NCBI RefSeq assembly: GCF_900753045.1
Contig: NZ_CAADXO010000071.1
Location: 1 to 64,000 of the forward strand
Direction of reading: 5' to 3'
Length of the DNA stretch: 64,000 nt
DNA from: an uncultured Phascolarctobacterium sp.
GTDB taxonomy: Bacteria > Bacillota > Negativicutes > Acidaminococcales > Acidaminococcaceae
Part shown: positions 52,626-61,597 of the stretch, one piece after another
How the letters are laid out: each line of letters begins with the position of its first letter
Position numbering within the stretch: the stretch's first letter is position 1
Translations under genes and position numbers: made by a program
The notes under the pieces: model-generated
The model's database searches: none
What the model saw: the letters and a program-made list of their open reading frames with translations, nothing else
Told to the model about the DNA's origin: nothing

Positions 52626-53927
52626 ATGGGACAACAGCTTTTACGAAGATTTAAAGGCTATGGATGTAGCATGATTGGAGCTTGCCGCGTTGTGGCATAT
52701 GCTGAAGATGTTGTAGTAATTTTAAATAGCCCGCTGGGATGTGCACATGTTTTGCGTGACAGGGAGCTAGAACGCAACTATCAGGCTACTAACGCTATGC
52801 GGGGAATGTTTAACAGTATTGGTAGAAGGATTGTATATACAAATTTGACTAACGATGACTGCATCTACGGATCCGGAAAAAAGCTGGCTGCTGCAATAGG
52901 TATGGTTGCTGAATTATATAACCCTGCCTATATCTTGGTGGTTAATTCGTGTATGGTAGGGATTATCGGCGATGATATTGAAGCGGTAGCTGAGGAAGCA
53001 GAAGCTGCCTGTAAAGTGCCGGTCCTTGCAATTAATAGTTTTGGCTTTATGAATGGCGCTTACTCTAATGGCTTTAAACTTGCTGTCAGTATAATACTCA
53101 GTCGGTTTTGTACTATTCAAGAAAAGCAGGACGATACAATAGTTATAATAGCGCCATTTGAAGGAAAACATTCTGCGGCATTCCGCACTGTAAAGCAATA
53201 TCTTTGCTTCTTAGGTATGAAGAAAGTTATATTGTTCCCGGGAGCTGCCAGCTTGGAAGAAATAAAGCTATTATGTACCTGCTGCTATGGTATCATTATC
53301 GATCATAATAATATGTTGGCAACGGATTATGAGGCAGCGTCTGAGGTGCTTCACGAAAGATTAGGCATTCAGATACTAGATTATGCTGATCCGGCAGGCT
53401 TTAAGGAAACATTGTCTTGGCTGGGAAAAATACATACTGCCTTGCAATCTCCTGAAAGCAGTTATAAGATGCTTAGGGAACAGTTAAAACAGCAATATAG
53501 TCAAATCATAAATGATTTTTTAGCTGTAGCTGGTAAAGGTAATACGGTTAGTATAGTTATCAGGGATGCTAAGGTTATACTTAACTTTACATGGTTGAAT
53601 GAGCTGTTGGATGATTTGCAGATAGAGGTAGAAGGCATTTATATAGATCGGGATAATTCAATGGCTAACGGAAATGTCCTGGATACTTTGCTGTATGATG
53701 TACCAAGGCTTTCAAGCATAGAGCGCTTTTATCTGACCGTAGAAGAAATCAGCTTAAGGTTAGATGGCAAAAATGTGCTTTCTGTGCGCGTACCACGAGA
53801 ATTATTACCATTCGCTGTGTCATTGCCGTACATGAATATGGGCTTGGGGTTAGAAGGCCTGCAAATGGTAATAGAAGATATCAAAAGAATGATAGTACAG
53901 AAAAAGCATAGAGGCTATTATGAATAA
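52626..53927 (+). CDS. Nitrogenase component 1-like protein A (NifD/NifK superfamily)
   Basis: A 433-residue member of the oxidoreductase/nitrogenase component 1 family. The cluster-ligand triad is present: Cys14 (GYGC), Cys39 in NSPLGC, and Cys109 in NSCMVGIIGDDI, with spacings 25 and 70. NifD has Cys62, 88 and 154 (26 and 66). Other family features are DDCIYGSGKKL (about 77-87) and the NSFGF segment. It is shorter than NifD and near BchN/CfbD in size. It probably pairs with the next protein to hold an Fe-S cluster and reduce a bound substrate. No nifH-like reductase is nearby. AAGGTG is 7 bases before the ATG. Confidence 0.85.
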   Translation: MGQQLLRRFKGYGCSMIGACRVVAYAEDVVVILNSPLGCAHVLRDRELERNYQATNAMRGMFNSIGRRIVYTNLTNDDCIYGSGKKLAAAIGMVAELYNPAYILVVNSCMVGIIGDDIEAVAEEAEAACKVPVLAINSFGFMNGAYSNGFKLAVSIILSRFCTIQEKQDDTIVIIAPFEGKHSAAFRTVKQYLCFLGMKKVILFPGAASLEEIKLLCTCCYGIIIDHNNMLATDYEAASEVLHERLGIQILDYADPAGFKETLSWLGKIHTALQSPESSYKMLREQLKQQYSQIINDFLAVAGKGNTVSIVIRDAKVILNFTWLNELLDDLQIEVEGIYIDRDNSMANGNVLDTLLYDVPRLSSIERFYLTVEEISLRLDGKNVLSVRVPRELLPFAVSLPYMNMGLGLEGLQMVIEDIKRMIVQKKHRGYYE

Positions 53928-55113
53928 ACGCTTAAATGAATTAAAAAAAGAAACAAATTATTGTGCAGGCGTGGGAGAAATTGCCTGCTTGCTTGAGCAT
54001 ATTGAAGAAGCAGTTGTGTTGGTTAATGGACCACGATTTTGCTACTTGCAGATGAAACGAATACTTCAGCAAATGCTACCATTTAGTATTGAGGACAGAC
54101 TATACTGTAGTGATATTGATGAAAACGCCATTGTTTTTGGGACAGAAGGCAAAGTAAAGAAGGTCTTGAAGCAGATTAAAACACAAAAGCAAGCAATAAC
54201 GTGTATAGGTGTTGTCAATTCTTGTGCTGTTAGTTTAATAGGTGATGACATTTTAGGCATTGTAGCAGAAGAAATTCCTGATGTGCGTTGCTTAAGTATG
54301 GAAAGCGGTGCTATGACTGGCGATTTCTGGGATGGTTATAACTATGCATTTAAGATGGTAGAGCAGGCAGGCCTAGAAGTAACATCTGGATGTTTGCGGG
54401 GGTATAGTTTATGCTATTATAATGCTTATTATGATATGCAGGAAATTCATCGTTTACTTCGTCAAGGCCTGAGTTTGCGGTATCAGGATTTCCCTGTGAT
54501 AGCATCAGAATTATCCCAATGGAATGAAGGCATCCTTGCATCAGGTATACCATATGGTTATACTGGCACTTGGCAATGGCTAGAAAAGATAGCAAAGCAA
54601 AGCAATCTTTCTACGGATAGACTAAAAGTATTAAAAAAAGAGTCTGAAGCTAATTATAAGATGTTTACTGCTGCTGAATTTAGCTTGCAAAGGGAATGGG
54701 GTAGCATTTATTTCCCGATTATTGTAGTTGCGGCGCCAGAGTCAGTTGCATATGCTTTGGCAAAAAGTCTGACAATGGAATTAGCAGGATTTGATAAAAT
54801 GTACTTAATTATTCACGGAAAGAGAAACCAGAAAAATGCTGATGGTCCGTATAAGGTTGTTCGGGATATGGATGATGTGCTACAAGATAATAGCGGTTCA
54901 GCAATTCTTATTATAGGTAGTAGCATTGAAAGTGAGCAGTATATACGCCGTGCAGGACGCAGAGCATATTTTATTGCAGTATCCCAGCCAGTTTATGATG
55001 ATATCAGTTGTATGCCGCTTGCGGGAATAACAGGTTACTATAATTTTAAAAAACTGCTTTGGCAGCAGTATATACAAATGCGATATGATAAAGTAATTGA
55101 GGCAGAAAGATGA
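53920..55113 (+). CDS. Nitrogenase component 1-like protein B (NifD/NifK superfamily)
   Basis: A 397-residue partner protein. It begins almost directly at the ligand region: Cys15 in NYCAGVGEIACLL, Cys41 in NGPRFC, and Cys102 in NSCAVSLIGDDI (spacings 26 and 61, close to NifK's 25 and 58). Compared with NifK it lacks an N-terminal extension and about 120 residues overall. It overlaps gene A by 8 bases and the lipoprotein gene by 4, so all three are made from one mRNA in fixed ratio. An A2B2 complex by analogy with NifDK and BchNB is inference. True nitrogen fixation is unlikely, as nifH, nifE, nifN and nifB are absent here. Confidence 0.82.
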   Translation: MNKRLNELKKETNYCAGVGEIACLLEHIEEAVVLVNGPRFCYLQMKRILQQMLPFSIEDRLYCSDIDENAIVFGTEGKVKKVLKQIKTQKQAITCIGVVNSCAVSLIGDDILGIVAEEIPDVRCLSMESGAMTGDFWDGYNYAFKMVEQAGLEVTSGCLRGYSLCYYNAYYDMQEIHRLLRQGLSLRYQDFPVIASELSQWNEGILASGIPYGYTGTWQWLEKIAKQSNLSTDRLKVLKKESEANYKMFTAAEFSLQREWGSIYFPIIVVAAPESVAYALAKSLTMELAGFDKMYLIIHGKRNQKNADGPYKVVRDMDDVLQDNSGSAILIIGSSIESEQYIRRAGRRAYFIAVSQPVYDDISCMPLAGITGYYNFKKLLWQQYIQMRYDKVIEAER

Positions 55114-56105
55114 AGCGACTAATTTGTGTAATAATGCTTGTAACCTTAGCCTTTTGTGCAATGGCTTGTGGGAAAGGGCTGAAAACACATGATGAACAAG
55201 CCTTATATACTGTTCAAGATGCTACAGGCGTTAATATAAGCTTTAAAGAGAAACCGCACAGAATATTGCCATTAGGTGTTGGTGTGCCTGATATAGTAAT
55301 GGACATTACTGGACCAGAACGTATAGTGGCTTTGCCAGAGTATTTTTCTGATGTGCAAGTGTCATTTATTGCAGATAAAGCGAAAAAAGTGCAGATAAAA
55401 ACAGAACGTATTATTCCTGTTGAGCAAATAATGAAGCTTAAGCCAGATTTGGTTTTAGCACCATATAATGCTGACAGGACGAAGATTGAAACGATGCGTT
55501 CTATGGGAATAAAGGTTTTCGTTGTTAAGGCACCGCATAATATGCAAGAAATAGAGCAATGCGTATTAGATGTAAGTGAAGCAGTAGGTGAAGCTGAAAA
55601 GGGAAAGTCTATTGTGCAGAACATGAAAAGTATCTTTGAGCTGATTAAAAAGACTAATTCATCTATTCCAGTGACTGAGCGAAAGAAAATACTAGCTGTA
55701 TCTGTAGAAGGTGCATTTGGCGTAAAAGGAGGATTGTTCGACGATTTATGCCATTACGCATATATAGAAAATGCGGCTGGAAATATTGAACTGCCAACAG
55801 GTGCACGTATTGGAAAAGAAGGTATAGTAAAATTGCAGCCAGACGTTATTCTTTTACCGACTGCTACCAGGATGATGGCAGATAGCAAACGTAAAGCTGC
55901 TATAGATGAGATTCTCCATGATCCGTCATATATGACTTTAAAGGCTGTACAGAATAAGCAGATTATTGCCCTGCCAGATAAATATTATCGTTACTGTGTA
56001 TCACATTATGCTGCAGAAGCTGCATATGTTTTAGCAAGTTCAGTATATCCACAATATTACGAGCAACTACAAATGCCGGGACTATTAGCTGGTATTGAAG
56101 AATGA
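55110..56105 (+). CDS. Periplasmic substrate-binding lipoprotein (BtuF/FhuD class)
   Basis: A 331-residue ABC-type binding protein. A lipobox (AMAC, Cys20) follows the signal segment. The PF01497-like core has VNISFKEKPHRILPLGVGVPDIVMDI, EQIMKLKPDLVLAPYNADRTKIETM, and a C-terminal lobe with GKEGIVKLQPDVILLPTATR. This class binds Fe-siderophores, haem or corrinoids. No BtuC- or BtuD-like gene follows, so it either uses a permease encoded elsewhere or hands its ligand to another partner. It is translationally coupled to the nitrogenase-like gene B. Confidence 0.85.
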   Translation: MKRLICVIMLVTLAFCAMACGKGLKTHDEQALYTVQDATGVNISFKEKPHRILPLGVGVPDIVMDITGPERIVALPEYFSDVQVSFIADKAKKVQIKTERIIPVEQIMKLKPDLVLAPYNADRTKIETMRSMGIKVFVVKAPHNMQEIEQCVLDVSEAVGEAEKGKSIVQNMKSIFELIKKTNSSIPVTERKKILAVSVEGAFGVKGGLFDDLCHYAYIENAAGNIELPTGARIGKEGIVKLQPDVILLPTATRMMADSKRKAAIDEILHDPSYMTLKAVQNKQIIALPDKYYRYCVSHYAAEAAYVLASSVYPQYYEQLQMPGLLAGIEE

Positions 56106-56216
56106 AGAATGGACTATACTGCAAAGCATATTTTTTTCGTAGTAATTTCACAGAATGCTTGCAAGGCTTTTGACGCTGCTTGTCGAATATAATAAGTATT
56201 CGAGGAGGTATGCACT

Positions 56217-56645
56217 ATGCGAAATAAAAAATGGATTGCGGCAGCACTTGTGTGCGGTTTTGTTTTAGGTAACAGTATGCCTGCAGCGCAGGCCGGTATT
56301 TTAGATAAGGTCCTCAAGGGCGGCGCTATCGGTTATGCCGTAGATGCTACCGCTCCGGCGCTGAATAATGCGATAAACGCTGTAACGGCCAAGTACGGTG
56401 TAAGCTCGACGGATGCTACGAAGGTAGTACCTGTTATTTCTGTCGGTGACGGCAGCCGTGCCGGTGCAGCGCAGGTTTCCGGCCCGCAGTCTAAGGTTGA
56501 CCAGGTGAAGGCGGCGCTGATGATTGAGCAGACGCTTTTGGGAGTGCGCTGCAAGGTGCTGATTCCGGTAGACAATGTGTCCTATCAAAATGTTAACCGT
56601 GTGCAGGGCGTTGGCGTGAGCGCTTCGCTGGACGTAAAGCTTTAA
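56217..56645 (+). CDS. Hypothetical exported protein
   Basis: A 142-residue protein with a signal peptide ending near residue 26 (SMPAAQA). The mature protein is small and Gly/Ala/Val-rich (GGAIGYAVDATAPALNNAINAV; GVGVSASLDVKL at the end). It has the higher GC of the host rather than the AT-rich operon upstream. A TCGAATA...TATTCGA inverted repeat (56183-56203) sits just before its GAGGAGG ribosome site. Function not recognised. Confidence 0.75.
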   Translation: MRNKKWIAAALVCGFVLGNSMPAAQAGILDKVLKGGAIGYAVDATAPALNNAINAVTAKYGVSSTDATKVVPVISVGDGSRAGAAQVSGPQSKVDQVKAALMIEQTLLGVRCKVLIPVDNVSYQNVNRVQGVGVSASLDVKL

Positions 56646-56702
56646 AAGAGTGAAATTGGTATAAAAAGTTGCTGGGACATAACTCAGCCTTCAATAGAAA
56701 AA

Positions 56703-56745
56703 CCGGTGGAAGTTTACCTGATGGTAAACCTCCACCGGCTTTTTA
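56703..56745. terminator. Terminator between exported protein and csp
   Basis: A 16-base stem, CCGGTGGA...TTTACC with GGTAAAC...TCCACCGG and one mismatch, followed by a T-run. Confidence 0.85.
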
Positions 56746-56780
56746 GTACAAAAAGCACATAACAAGCTTTTCTGTCCGCA

Positions 56781-56987
56781 TTAAATAATCGGCGATACAT
56801 TCAATGCCATGGGGCCATGTTTACCGCGTGACAGATGATAGGAAACACGCTGGCCCTCCTGCAGGCAGCGATAGCCGTCGGAACGGATGGCGGAAAAATG
56901 CACGAAAACCTCTTGTCCGTTGCGTGCCTCTATAAATCCATAGCCTTTGTTATTATTAAACCATTTTACTGTACCAATACTGAGCAT
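56781..56987 (-). CDS. Cold-shock protein (CspA family)
   Basis: A 68-residue single-stranded nucleic-acid-binding OB fold. GTVKWFNNNKGYGFIE contains RNP1 and EVFVHFSAI contains RNP2. The end (GKHGPMALNVSPII) matches the family. It acts as an RNA chaperone. AAGGTG lies upstream. It is probably monocistronic. Confidence 0.93.
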   Translation of the reverse strand: MLSIGTVKWFNNNKGYGFIEARNGQEVFVHFSAIRSDGYRCLQEGQRVSYHLSRGKHGPMALNVSPII

Positions 56988-57113
56988 AATTAAGCACCTT
57001 CTTTGACAAATATTATACTAACAGCTGTTGTAATGGATTATAACATACAATCTTGCAGAAAACAAGAAAAATTCAGAAAATTAAAACGAAATAATTAGAG
57101 TAAGAAAAAAATC

Positions 57114-57761
57114 TTACTCTAAGATGCTCCATTTGTCGAAAATATGCAGCTTGTTGCTGTAAAGCTGTATCCAACGGCCGACGAGAATTGCTGCGGCAAT
57201 CGTGCCTACGCCTACACCGCGCATAGCGTCGAAGTGCATAAAGGATATTGCCAGACTGATAGCAACGAGTGTGCAGTCAAAGCAGTTTTTGATGATGCTG
57301 AATTTTATTTTGCTGACGAAAGCGATAACCAGTACGATGCCTTCACCGGCGGCAACAAAAATTTTGGCGCGGATGCAGAGAAAAACACCGAAGGCAAGGA
57401 TGATGGTACTAAGGATGCAGTCAAACCATTGCCAAAACAAGGTATCCGGTTTTACCCAGCTCAACAGGTTCATCGAAAAATCTATGCAGTAGCCGAAGGC
57501 GAGCAGTGTTACCAGCTGGCCCAACAACTCACGCCAGTAAATTTGCCGCAGCAGAATGGGCTGGGCAATAATAAAAAGCAGATTCAGGACAATAGTTATT
57601 TCACCGATGCTCCAGGGCGTAAACATACTCAGCACCCATGGTACACTGGAAATGGGCGAGGTGCCTAAATCAGCCTTGCAGGAAAGAGCGATGCCGAGTG
57701 TCATGATAAAGATGCCGACGAGAAACATACAGCAGCGCTGCGGAAAATATTGCTTGTGCAA
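57114..57761 (-). CDS. YczE/YitT-type membrane protein
   Basis: A 215-residue protein with five or six helices. GIFIMTLGIALSCKADLGTSPISSVPWVLS is the YczE/YitT signature, and AGEGIVLVIAFVSKIKFSIIKNCFD is the conserved loop in the second half. The function is not established. The start appears to be TTG with AAGGGG 8 bases before it; I see no better start. Confidence 0.78.
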   Translation of the reverse strand: MHKQYFPQRCCMFLVGIFIMTLGIALSCKADLGTSPISSVPWVLSMFTPWSIGEITIVLNLLFIIAQPILLRQIYWRELLGQLVTLLAFGYCIDFSMNLLSWVKPDTLFWQWFDCILSTIILAFGVFLCIRAKIFVAAGEGIVLVIAFVSKIKFSIIKNCFDCTLVAISLAISFMHFDAMRGVGVGTIAAAILVGRWIQLYSNKLHIFDKWSILE

Positions 57762-57958
57762 GCTAAGAACCCCTTTGAAAAAAATAAAAGACGCTTATGT
57801 ACGGCAGCCGTTGCTATACAAGAGCGTAATATATATTATACCATTTTTGTATGAAATGCACAATACGGTCTGCCGGTGGGTGTAAAGCCTTTGCTTTTCA
57901 GCGGTTGATGTAGTACAATAATATATTGAAGAAATATATCCATAAAGGAGGATAACCT

Positions 57959-58930
57959 GTGATTCGTAAAACTTCTGCCATGGTTGAGGCCGGTATTTTA
58001 GCTGCCGTTGCCATCGTTATGGCTTTGATAAGTATGTATGTGCCCGTGCTGGGTGCTTTTGTTAATTTCGTCTGGCCTTTGCCGATAGTTATCTGCGGCT
58101 GTCGTCACGGACTGAAATGGAGCATTATGACGCTGCTGGTTGCTACCGTGATTATTGCGATGATTATCAGTCCGATTAATGCTTTTTTCTTGGCGGCTAT
58201 TTTTGGCCTTTTGGGCCTGATTTTAGGCGAGTGTATGCGACGCCATCTGCCGCCGATGAAAATGATGCTTTACGGCAGTGTCGGCGCAGTAATTGCGCTG
58301 GTCCTGAATATTGTGCTGAGCTTCTGGGTACTGGGTATTGATCCGATTGAGATGATGTTCAGCTCCTTCCACCAAAGCCTGGAGCAGCTGACGGTTTATT
58401 ACCGCGAGCATGGCATGAGCGAGGCCGATATCAAAAAGACTGTCGACGGTTATGCTGAAATGCTGCGCATGATGCGCATTATCATGCCGGGTGCATTCAT
58501 GATGTGTGCGCCGTTGATGGCTTTTGTGAACTACATGGCAGCCAAAAAGATTCTTACGAAGCTTGGTGAAAGCTTTGAAGCCTTTCCTCCTTTTACGATG
58601 CTGCAGGTTCCCGGTTGGATTTTGTGGCCTTATGCTGCGTCTTTGTTTGCGGTAACCTATTACTATCAGCATGATCAGGCAAGCTGGATGTATACGCTGT
58701 CTGTCAATGTACAGACGGTCTGCAGCTTTGTGCTGGTTTTGCAGGGCATCGTGCTGCTGTACTGGTTTGTAGATACAAAGCATAAGCCGCGCTGGTGGGC
58801 CAATATCGGTATAGCGTTGCTCTTTATAGTGCCTATCTTTACCCAGATTATGGTCTATGTAGGTGCCTTTGATATTGTTATGGACTTCAGGAAAATCCGT
58901 CCTGCAAGCAGATTCAGAAAACAAAGGTAA
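57959..58930 (+). CDS. DUF2232 (YybS-like) membrane protein
   Basis: A 323-residue protein with about eight helices, including ALISMYVPVLGAFVNFVWPLPIVICGCRHGLKWSI, the DUF2232 opening. It starts with GTG, and AGGAGG (57946-57951) lies 7 bases before it. It precedes gdpP and rplI, the same order as yybS-gdpP-rplI in Bacillus. Its function is not clear; family members look like ECF-type S components. Confidence 0.85.
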   Translation: MIRKTSAMVEAGILAAVAIVMALISMYVPVLGAFVNFVWPLPIVICGCRHGLKWSIMTLLVATVIIAMIISPINAFFLAAIFGLLGLILGECMRRHLPPMKMMLYGSVGAVIALVLNIVLSFWVLGIDPIEMMFSSFHQSLEQLTVYYREHGMSEADIKKTVDGYAEMLRMMRIIMPGAFMMCAPLMAFVNYMAAKKILTKLGESFEAFPPFTMLQVPGWILWPYAASLFAVTYYYQHDQASWMYTLSVNVQTVCSFVLVLQGIVLLYWFVDTKHKPRWWANIGIALLFIVPIFTQIMVYVGAFDIVMDFRKIRPASRFRKQR

Positions 58931-58965
58931 AGTTCGGCAACTGTGCCGGATTTGAGGTGAAAATA

Positions 58966-61038
58966 ATGTTCAGTAGGTTTAACCGGAATATGAATTCCAA
59001 AGCGGATACTAATATTTATTTGCTGATAATTGTGCTGCTGGCAGTATTAGTCTGCTATCTGCAGCCCAAGCTGATTATCCCTGCATTGATTATTTTTGGT
59101 GTTATCTATTATTTCAGCCGCCAGAATCTTATCAACAGGGAAATCTTTTTCAGCAGCTATCTGGATAATATTATCCGTAATATTGAACGTACCAACCATT
59201 TTGCGGTGCGCAAGCTGGATGTAGGCATTGCTGTTTTTTCTAAGGATGGCAAGCTGCAATGGAAAAATGAATTGTTTGCTGCATGGACCGGCAAAAGCAA
59301 TCTGGAGGGCAAAAAGCCAGAGGAAATTCTGCCGTTGGCGCAGAATGCTTTTGAGCTGATGAGTGTGCGTGACGGGGAGCAGGTTATCCAGATTGAGGAT
59401 CACTATTACCGTATGCGCTATTACAGCGTAGAAACGCAGGAGCACCATAACAAAAAGGAAAATACCTCCAGTGGTCTGATGCTGTATCTGACGGATATCA
59501 CGGATTATGAGCTGTTGCGCCAGAAATACAGCAATGATAAGCTGTGCCTGGCCTATGTGCGCTTTGATAACTATGAAGAGGTTATGCGCGGGCTGAGCGA
59601 AACCAATATGGCCAATCTGAACGGTGAAATCAACGAGCTGCTGACGAAGTGGGCTGCCTCCAAGCAGGGCTTTATCTGCCGTATGAACAAGGAAAGCAGT
59701 CTGATGGGCTTTTCTATGTCTGCCGTAATGGATATGATGGAAGATAAGTTCATGATTCTTGATAAGGTGCGCGAAATCCGCAGCGGCAATAAAATACCGC
59801 CGACTGTAAGTATAGGCGTAGCCTGCGACGGCGTTACGCTGGAGGAGCTTATCGGCAATGCCAATAAGAGCCTGTATCTGGCATTAGGTCGCGGCGGTGA
59901 CCAGGCTGTAGTTATGAAGGATAAGAATACGCAGTTCTTTGGCGGCACGAGCAGTGTCGGTGCCAAAAGTACGCGTGTGCGTGCGCGCATTGTGGCGCAG
60001 ACGATTCATGAGCAGATGCTGCAGGCCGACCGTATCTTTGTTATGGGACATGTCAATGAGGATTATGATGCCATCGGCGCTACCATTGGTATGGCTAAGC
60101 TGAGCCTGTCGCTGGGCAAGGAAACCTATATTGTCAGCAGCGAGCATAACGCTTATTATAAGCGTATTACCGAGGTGCTGGATAATGAGAATATTATTCT
60201 TTCGGCTAACGAAACGAAGTATATAGATATAATGATGAGCGGTGCGGATGCTTTGCCGCTGATTACCAATAAGAGCCTTTTGGTTATCGTCGACCATCAC
60301 CGTGAGGTGCTTTCGGCCAGCAAGGCTGTACTGCAGGCTTCCAAAAACCGCATTATCATTGACCATCATCGTCGTGCCGAGGATATTATCGGTGATACAA
60401 CGCTGCTTTATCTGGAGCCTTCCAGCTCGTCTACCAGTGAGCTGGTAACGGAGCTGATAGGTTACTTTGATGACAGACTGGATATTACGCCGGCGGAGGC
60501 AACTGCCTTGTATGCCGGCATTGTGCTGGATACGAAAAACTTCAATGTGCAGACAGGCGAGCGTACCTTTGAGGCTGCCGCTCTGCTGCGCCGCTGCGGT
60601 GCTAACCCGAATCTGATACGCCAGCTGTTTAAGGATGATTTGAGCTTTGTACAGCAGAAGGCTAAGCTGATAGCCGGAGCAAGAATGCCGATACCCGGCT
60701 TATCTATTGCAATTATGCGTAATGCAGATAATGATACTATGTCTTCCGTGCTTGCCGCGCAGACAGCGGATACTCTGATTACCATTGAGAGTGTAGCTGT
60801 AGGCATGGCAATTGTTGAATATAAAGATGGTTCCCTGAGCATAAGTGCCCGCAGTGACGGCAGCGTCAATGTGCAGGTAATTATGGAAGAGCTGGGCGGC
60901 GGCGGTCATCAGACGGTGGCCGGTGTGCAGCTGGCAAATAAACGTGCCAGGGATGTAGAAGCGCAGATTATTGCGCTGACTAAAAAACAGTTAGAGGAGT
61001 GTCGAACAGATGAAAGTAATTCTTTTACAAGATGTTAA
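58966..61038 (+). CDS. gdpP: Cyclic-di-AMP phosphodiesterase GdpP
   Basis: A 690-residue membrane protein. It has two N-terminal helices (IYLLIIVLLAVLVCYLQ, IIPALIIFGVIYYF), a PAS domain (about 70-160), a degenerate GGDEF domain (to ~310), then DHH (GHVNEDYDAIGATIGMAKL, VIVDHHREV, IIDHHRRAED) and DHHA1 with GGGGHQTVAG. It hydrolyses c-di-AMP to pApA. The start at 58966 is favoured by GAGGTG. The last 29 bases overlap rplI, so the two are translationally coupled. Confidence 0.94.
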   Translation: MFSRFNRNMNSKADTNIYLLIIVLLAVLVCYLQPKLIIPALIIFGVIYYFSRQNLINREIFFSSYLDNIIRNIERTNHFAVRKLDVGIAVFSKDGKLQWKNELFAAWTGKSNLEGKKPEEILPLAQNAFELMSVRDGEQVIQIEDHYYRMRYYSVETQEHHNKKENTSSGLMLYLTDITDYELLRQKYSNDKLCLAYVRFDNYEEVMRGLSETNMANLNGEINELLTKWAASKQGFICRMNKESSLMGFSMSAVMDMMEDKFMILDKVREIRSGNKIPPTVSIGVACDGVTLEELIGNANKSLYLALGRGGDQAVVMKDKNTQFFGGTSSVGAKSTRVRARIVAQTIHEQMLQADRIFVMGHVNEDYDAIGATIGMAKLSLSLGKETYIVSSEHNAYYKRITEVLDNENIILSANETKYIDIMMSGADALPLITNKSLLVIVDHHREVLSASKAVLQASKNRIIIDHHRRAEDIIGDTTLLYLEPSSSSTSELVTELIGYFDDRLDITPAEATALYAGIVLDTKNFNVQTGERTFEAAALLRRCGANPNLIRQLFKDDLSFVQQKAKLIAGARMPIPGLSIAIMRNADNDTMSSVLAAQTADTLITIESVAVGMAIVEYKDGSLSISARSDGSVNVQVIMEELGGGGHQTVAGVQLANKRARDVEAQIIALTKKQLEECRTDESNSFTRC

Positions 61039-61456
61039 AAGCTTAGGCAAAAAAGGTGAAATCGTAGAAACTGCCGAGGGCTATGGACGCAACTACCTGC
61101 TGCCGCGTAAATTGGCTAAGGAAGCTACCGCAGCTAACCTCAACCAGGCTAAACAGGACCAGGCAACCGCTAAGCATCGTGCAGCTCAGGCTAAGGATGA
61201 GGCTGTTGTTTTGGGCGCACAGGTAGAAAAGGTTGTAGTAACCATGAAGGTACGCGTGGGCGAAAACGGTAAAATGTTTGGTTCCGTAACCTCCAAGGAT
61301 GTTGCCGAAGCTCTGATTAAGCAAACCGGTCTGAATATTGACCGTCGTAAAATTGAGCTGAAATCCGCAGTTAAAGGTTTAGGCGAATACACCGCTGTTG
61401 CTAAGCTGCATACCGATGTAACTGCTACCTTCAAGGTTATGGTAGTTGCCGAATAA
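61010..61456 (+). CDS. rplI: 50S ribosomal protein L9
   Basis: A 148-residue protein. MKVILLQDVKSLGKKGEIVETAEGYGRNYLLPRKLA is the L9 N-terminal domain, followed by the long connecting helix and a C-terminal domain (GKMFGSVTSKDVAEAL). It starts inside gdpP, with GAGGAG upstream. Confidence 0.97.
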   Translation: MKVILLQDVKSLGKKGEIVETAEGYGRNYLLPRKLAKEATAANLNQAKQDQATAKHRAAQAKDEAVVLGAQVEKVVVTMKVRVGENGKMFGSVTSKDVAEALIKQTGLNIDRRKIELKSAVKGLGEYTAVAKLHTDVTATFKVMVVAE

Positions 61457-61480
61457 TTTCAGAGCGAAGCTGATGCATGT

Positions 61481-61510
61481 GGCAGTCGCTGGTGGCGGCT
61501 GCCGCTTTTA
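61481..61510 (+). terminator. Weak terminator after rplI
   Basis: GGCAG-CGC (61481-61489) pairs with GCG-CTGCC (ending 61503), followed by a modest T-run. Confidence 0.5.
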
Positions 61511-61515
61511 CTTTG

Positions 61516-61544
61516 TTGACAAGGCTTTAACTGTTTAGTACAAT
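61516..61544 (+). promoter_or_regulatory. Promoter of the M20 peptidase/carrier operon
   Basis: TTGACA (61516-61521), a 17-base spacer and TACAAT (61539-61544). Confidence 0.65.
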
Positions 61545-61597
61545 AAAGTAGTCAGTTTTTTTATTTACAAAATAATTGTGTATTGCAGGAGGTTATG

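Noticed and set aside
50619..56105. A nitrogen-fixation (nif) cluster
   Set aside because: No nifH, nifE, nifN, nifB or molybdenum genes occur, and both proteins are much shorter than NifD and NifK. Only the component 1 fold and Cys triads are shared.
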